Shown here: in pieces, positions 4,799 to 6,060 of the stretch
Position numbering within the stretch: position 1 is the first letter of the stretch
Layout: every line of letters starts with the position of its first letter
From: CAZFHL01 sp964519145
Lineage (GTDB): Bacteria > Patescibacteriota > Minisyncoccia > Phycocordibacterales > WO2-35-19
Reading direction: 5' to 3'
NCBI GenBank assembly: GCA_964519145.1
Contig: CAZFHL010000036.1
Span: 1 to 6,060 of the forward strand
DNA: 6,060 nucleotides
Notes under the pieces: generated by a model
Told to the model about the DNA's origin: nothing
The model's database searches: none
Seen by the model: only the letters and a program-made list of their open reading frames with translations
Position numbers and translations under genes: made by a program

Positions 4799-6060
4799 CG
4801 ATTTAAACAAAATATACGATATACTAAAAAATCCTACGAATCAAAACAAAGACCTTATAAAAAAGGCCTACTATTTTGCAGAAGAAGCTCATAAAAATCA
4901 AAAGAGAAAAAGCGGTGAACCTTATTTTAACCATCTATTTGCCACCGCTTTAAACATCGCAGAATTAGAAATGGATACCACATCTATAGTCGCTGGATTT
5001 TTGCATGATATATTAGAGGACACAAGTGTAAATGCAGAAACTTTAGAAAAAGAATTTGGAAAGGATGTAAAATTTATAGTAGAAGGAGTCACAAAAATAG
5101 GGTCACTCAGATACAGGGGCACAGACAGGCATAATGAATCTTTAAGAAAACTATTTTTAGCCACTTCAAAAGATTTGCGAGTACTTATAGTCAAACTTTG
5201 CGACAGATTACACAATATAAGAACTCTTGAATTTGTCTCAAAAGAAAAACAAGAAAGAATCGCAAAAGAAACTCTCGAAATATATGCACCGATTGCATAC
5301 AGACTAGGTATTAGAAAACTTTCTAGAGAATTGGAAGATTTGTCTTTTAAATATACAAACAAGAGTGGATATGAAGAAATCACGTCTTTGCTAAAAGAAG
5401 GTTATAATGAAAGATTTGAAAACTTAGAGAAATTTAGAAAATCTGTCACAAAAGAATTGGCAAAAAATAACTTCACCAATTTTCATTCTGATTATAGAGT
5501 AAAAGGTATATATAGTTTATATAAAAAATATTTGAAAAATAAAAAAGATATAGAAAAAATATCAGATATTTTAGCAATGAGAATAAAAGTAGAAAAAACT
5601 GAAGATTGTTATAAAGTGCTTGGTATTATTCATGGATCTTTTAGACCATTACCAGGGAGAATAAAAGATTATATTGCTTTTCCAAAGCAAAATGGTTACC
5701 AAAGTTTACATACCACTGTATTTACAGGAAATGGAGATGTGGTAGAAATCCAAATCAGAACAGAAGAAATGCATAAAGAAGCAGAATATGGGGTAGCATC
5801 TCATGGTATATACAAAGGAGGAAGGAAAAAAGATATAGCTCCTTGGCTTGAATCAGTGAACAAAGATTTAATATCGGTAAACGAAATAAAACAAGATTTT
5901 TTAAGTGAAAGAATATTTTTATTTACACCAAAAGGCGATGTCATTGATTTGCCTACAGGCTCATCTGTTATAGATTTTGCTTATTCAATACATTCTGAAA
6001 TAGGGAACAAAATGTCTGGAGCAAAAATAAATGGTCAAATGAAATCTATAGAAACAAAAT
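4791..6060 (+). CDS. rel: Bifunctional (p)ppGpp synthetase/hydrolase (Rel/SpoT), 3' end missing
   Basis: The visible 423 residues cover the enzymatic half of a long RSH protein, which makes and degrades the stringent-response alarmone (p)ppGpp. The HD hydrolase domain has H48, HDILEDT (H72, D73, E76, D77) and DRLHNIRTL (D138, N142), the expected Mn-binding and catalytic set, so hydrolase activity is likely. The synthetase domain has DILAMR (D259), PGRIKDYIAFPKQNGYQSLH and VEIQIRT (E319). RIKD (290-293) is the RxKD motif of bifunctional enzymes, not the ExDD of hydrolase-dead RelA. A TGS domain begins near residue 373 (ERIFLFTPKGDVIDLP) and runs off the window; the C-terminal regulatory domains lie beyond. 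The usual AHW segment after the synthetase motif reads SHG here (G339). The ATG fits the near-leaderless promoter 8 nt upstream; the gene is separated from the transposase by the copy 4 hairpin. Confidence 0.95.
   Translation, partial: MANDLNKIYDILKNPTNQNKDLIKKAYYFAEEAHKNQKRKSGEPYFNHLFATALNIAELEMDTTSIVAGFLHDILEDTSVNAETLEKEFGKDVKFIVEGVTKIGSLRYRGTDRHNESLRKLFLATSKDLRVLIVKLCDRLHNIRTLEFVSKEKQERIAKETLEIYAPIAYRLGIRKLSRELEDLSFKYTNKSGYEEITSLLKEGYNERFENLEKFRKSVTKELAKNNFTNFHSDYRVKGIYSLYKKYLKNKKDIEKISDILAMRIKVEKTEDCYKVLGIIHGSFRPLPGRIKDYIAFPKQNGYQSLHTTVFTGNGDVVEIQIRTEEMHKEAEYGVASHGIYKGGRKKDIAPWLESVNKDLISVNEIKQDFLSERIFLFTPKGDVIDLPTGSSVIDFAYSIHSEIGNKMSGAKINGQMKSIETK

Noticed and set aside
2484..5383. Minus-strand open frames 2484-2714, 3653-3838 and 4922-5383
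   Set aside because: Each is antisense to a supported + strand gene with family motifs or a signal peptide, and none has a recognisable motif of its own.
2..6060. UGA recoded as glycine
   Set aside because: No in-frame TGA occurs in topA, rel or the other genes, and the standard code reads through all of them cleanly.

Overview
This is an AT-rich stretch in which every recognisable gene lies on the + strand. Two housekeeping genes bracket a small accessory island. The left edge is a complete topA (DNA topoisomerase I, 2-2242). The right edge is the 5' part of a bifunctional (p)ppGpp synthetase/hydrolase of the Rel/SpoT family (4791-6060, cut by the window end). The low GC, the lack of Shine-Dalgarno sequences before the internal genes, the -10 boxes only 6-8 nt before start codons (leaderless mRNAs), and an exported protein with a WWNPxxWF motif after its signal peptide together suggest a Patescibacteria/CPR (Parcubacteria-like) bacterium. 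That is an inference, not proof. No in-frame TGA codons occur in the long genes, so the UGA=Gly code of Gracilibacteria/Absconditabacteria is not indicated.

Layout: topA (2-2242); palindrome copy 1 (2253-2277); about 170 nt without a clear gene, holding an extended -10 promoter and a relatively GC-rich, hairpin-capable stretch; a gene for a secreted coiled-coil protein of unknown function (2449-3294); palindrome copy 2 (3341-3363); a GIY-YIG (T5orf172/MUG113-like) protein with a RAMA-like C-terminal region (3390-4031); palindrome copy 3 (4032-4062); a REP-associated tyrosine transposase, RAYT (4084-4728); palindrome copy 4 (4727-4757), which overlaps the transposase stop codon and precedes a T-run; then rel.

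The main signal is a perfectly palindromic 21-bp core: half-site TTACAATGAC, a central G, and the reverse complement of the half-site. It occurs four times, identical and in the same orientation, once just after each of the four complete genes, so each of the three accessory genes is enclosed by a pair. Outside the core, copies 3 and 4 have different outer arms that are nevertheless fully complementary, giving 31-bp palindromes. With an intact RAYT between two copies, the simplest reading is a REP-like repeat family mobilised by this transposase, possibly also serving as transcription terminators or mRNA 3'-end protectors. An operator function cannot be excluded.

Three genes (GIY-YIG, RAYT, rel) have extended -10 promoters (TGn + TATAAT or CATAAT) placed so that transcription would begin at or next to the ATG. 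The accessory region therefore looks like a row of self-contained units (promoter, leaderless ORF, palindrome) inserted between topA and rel.
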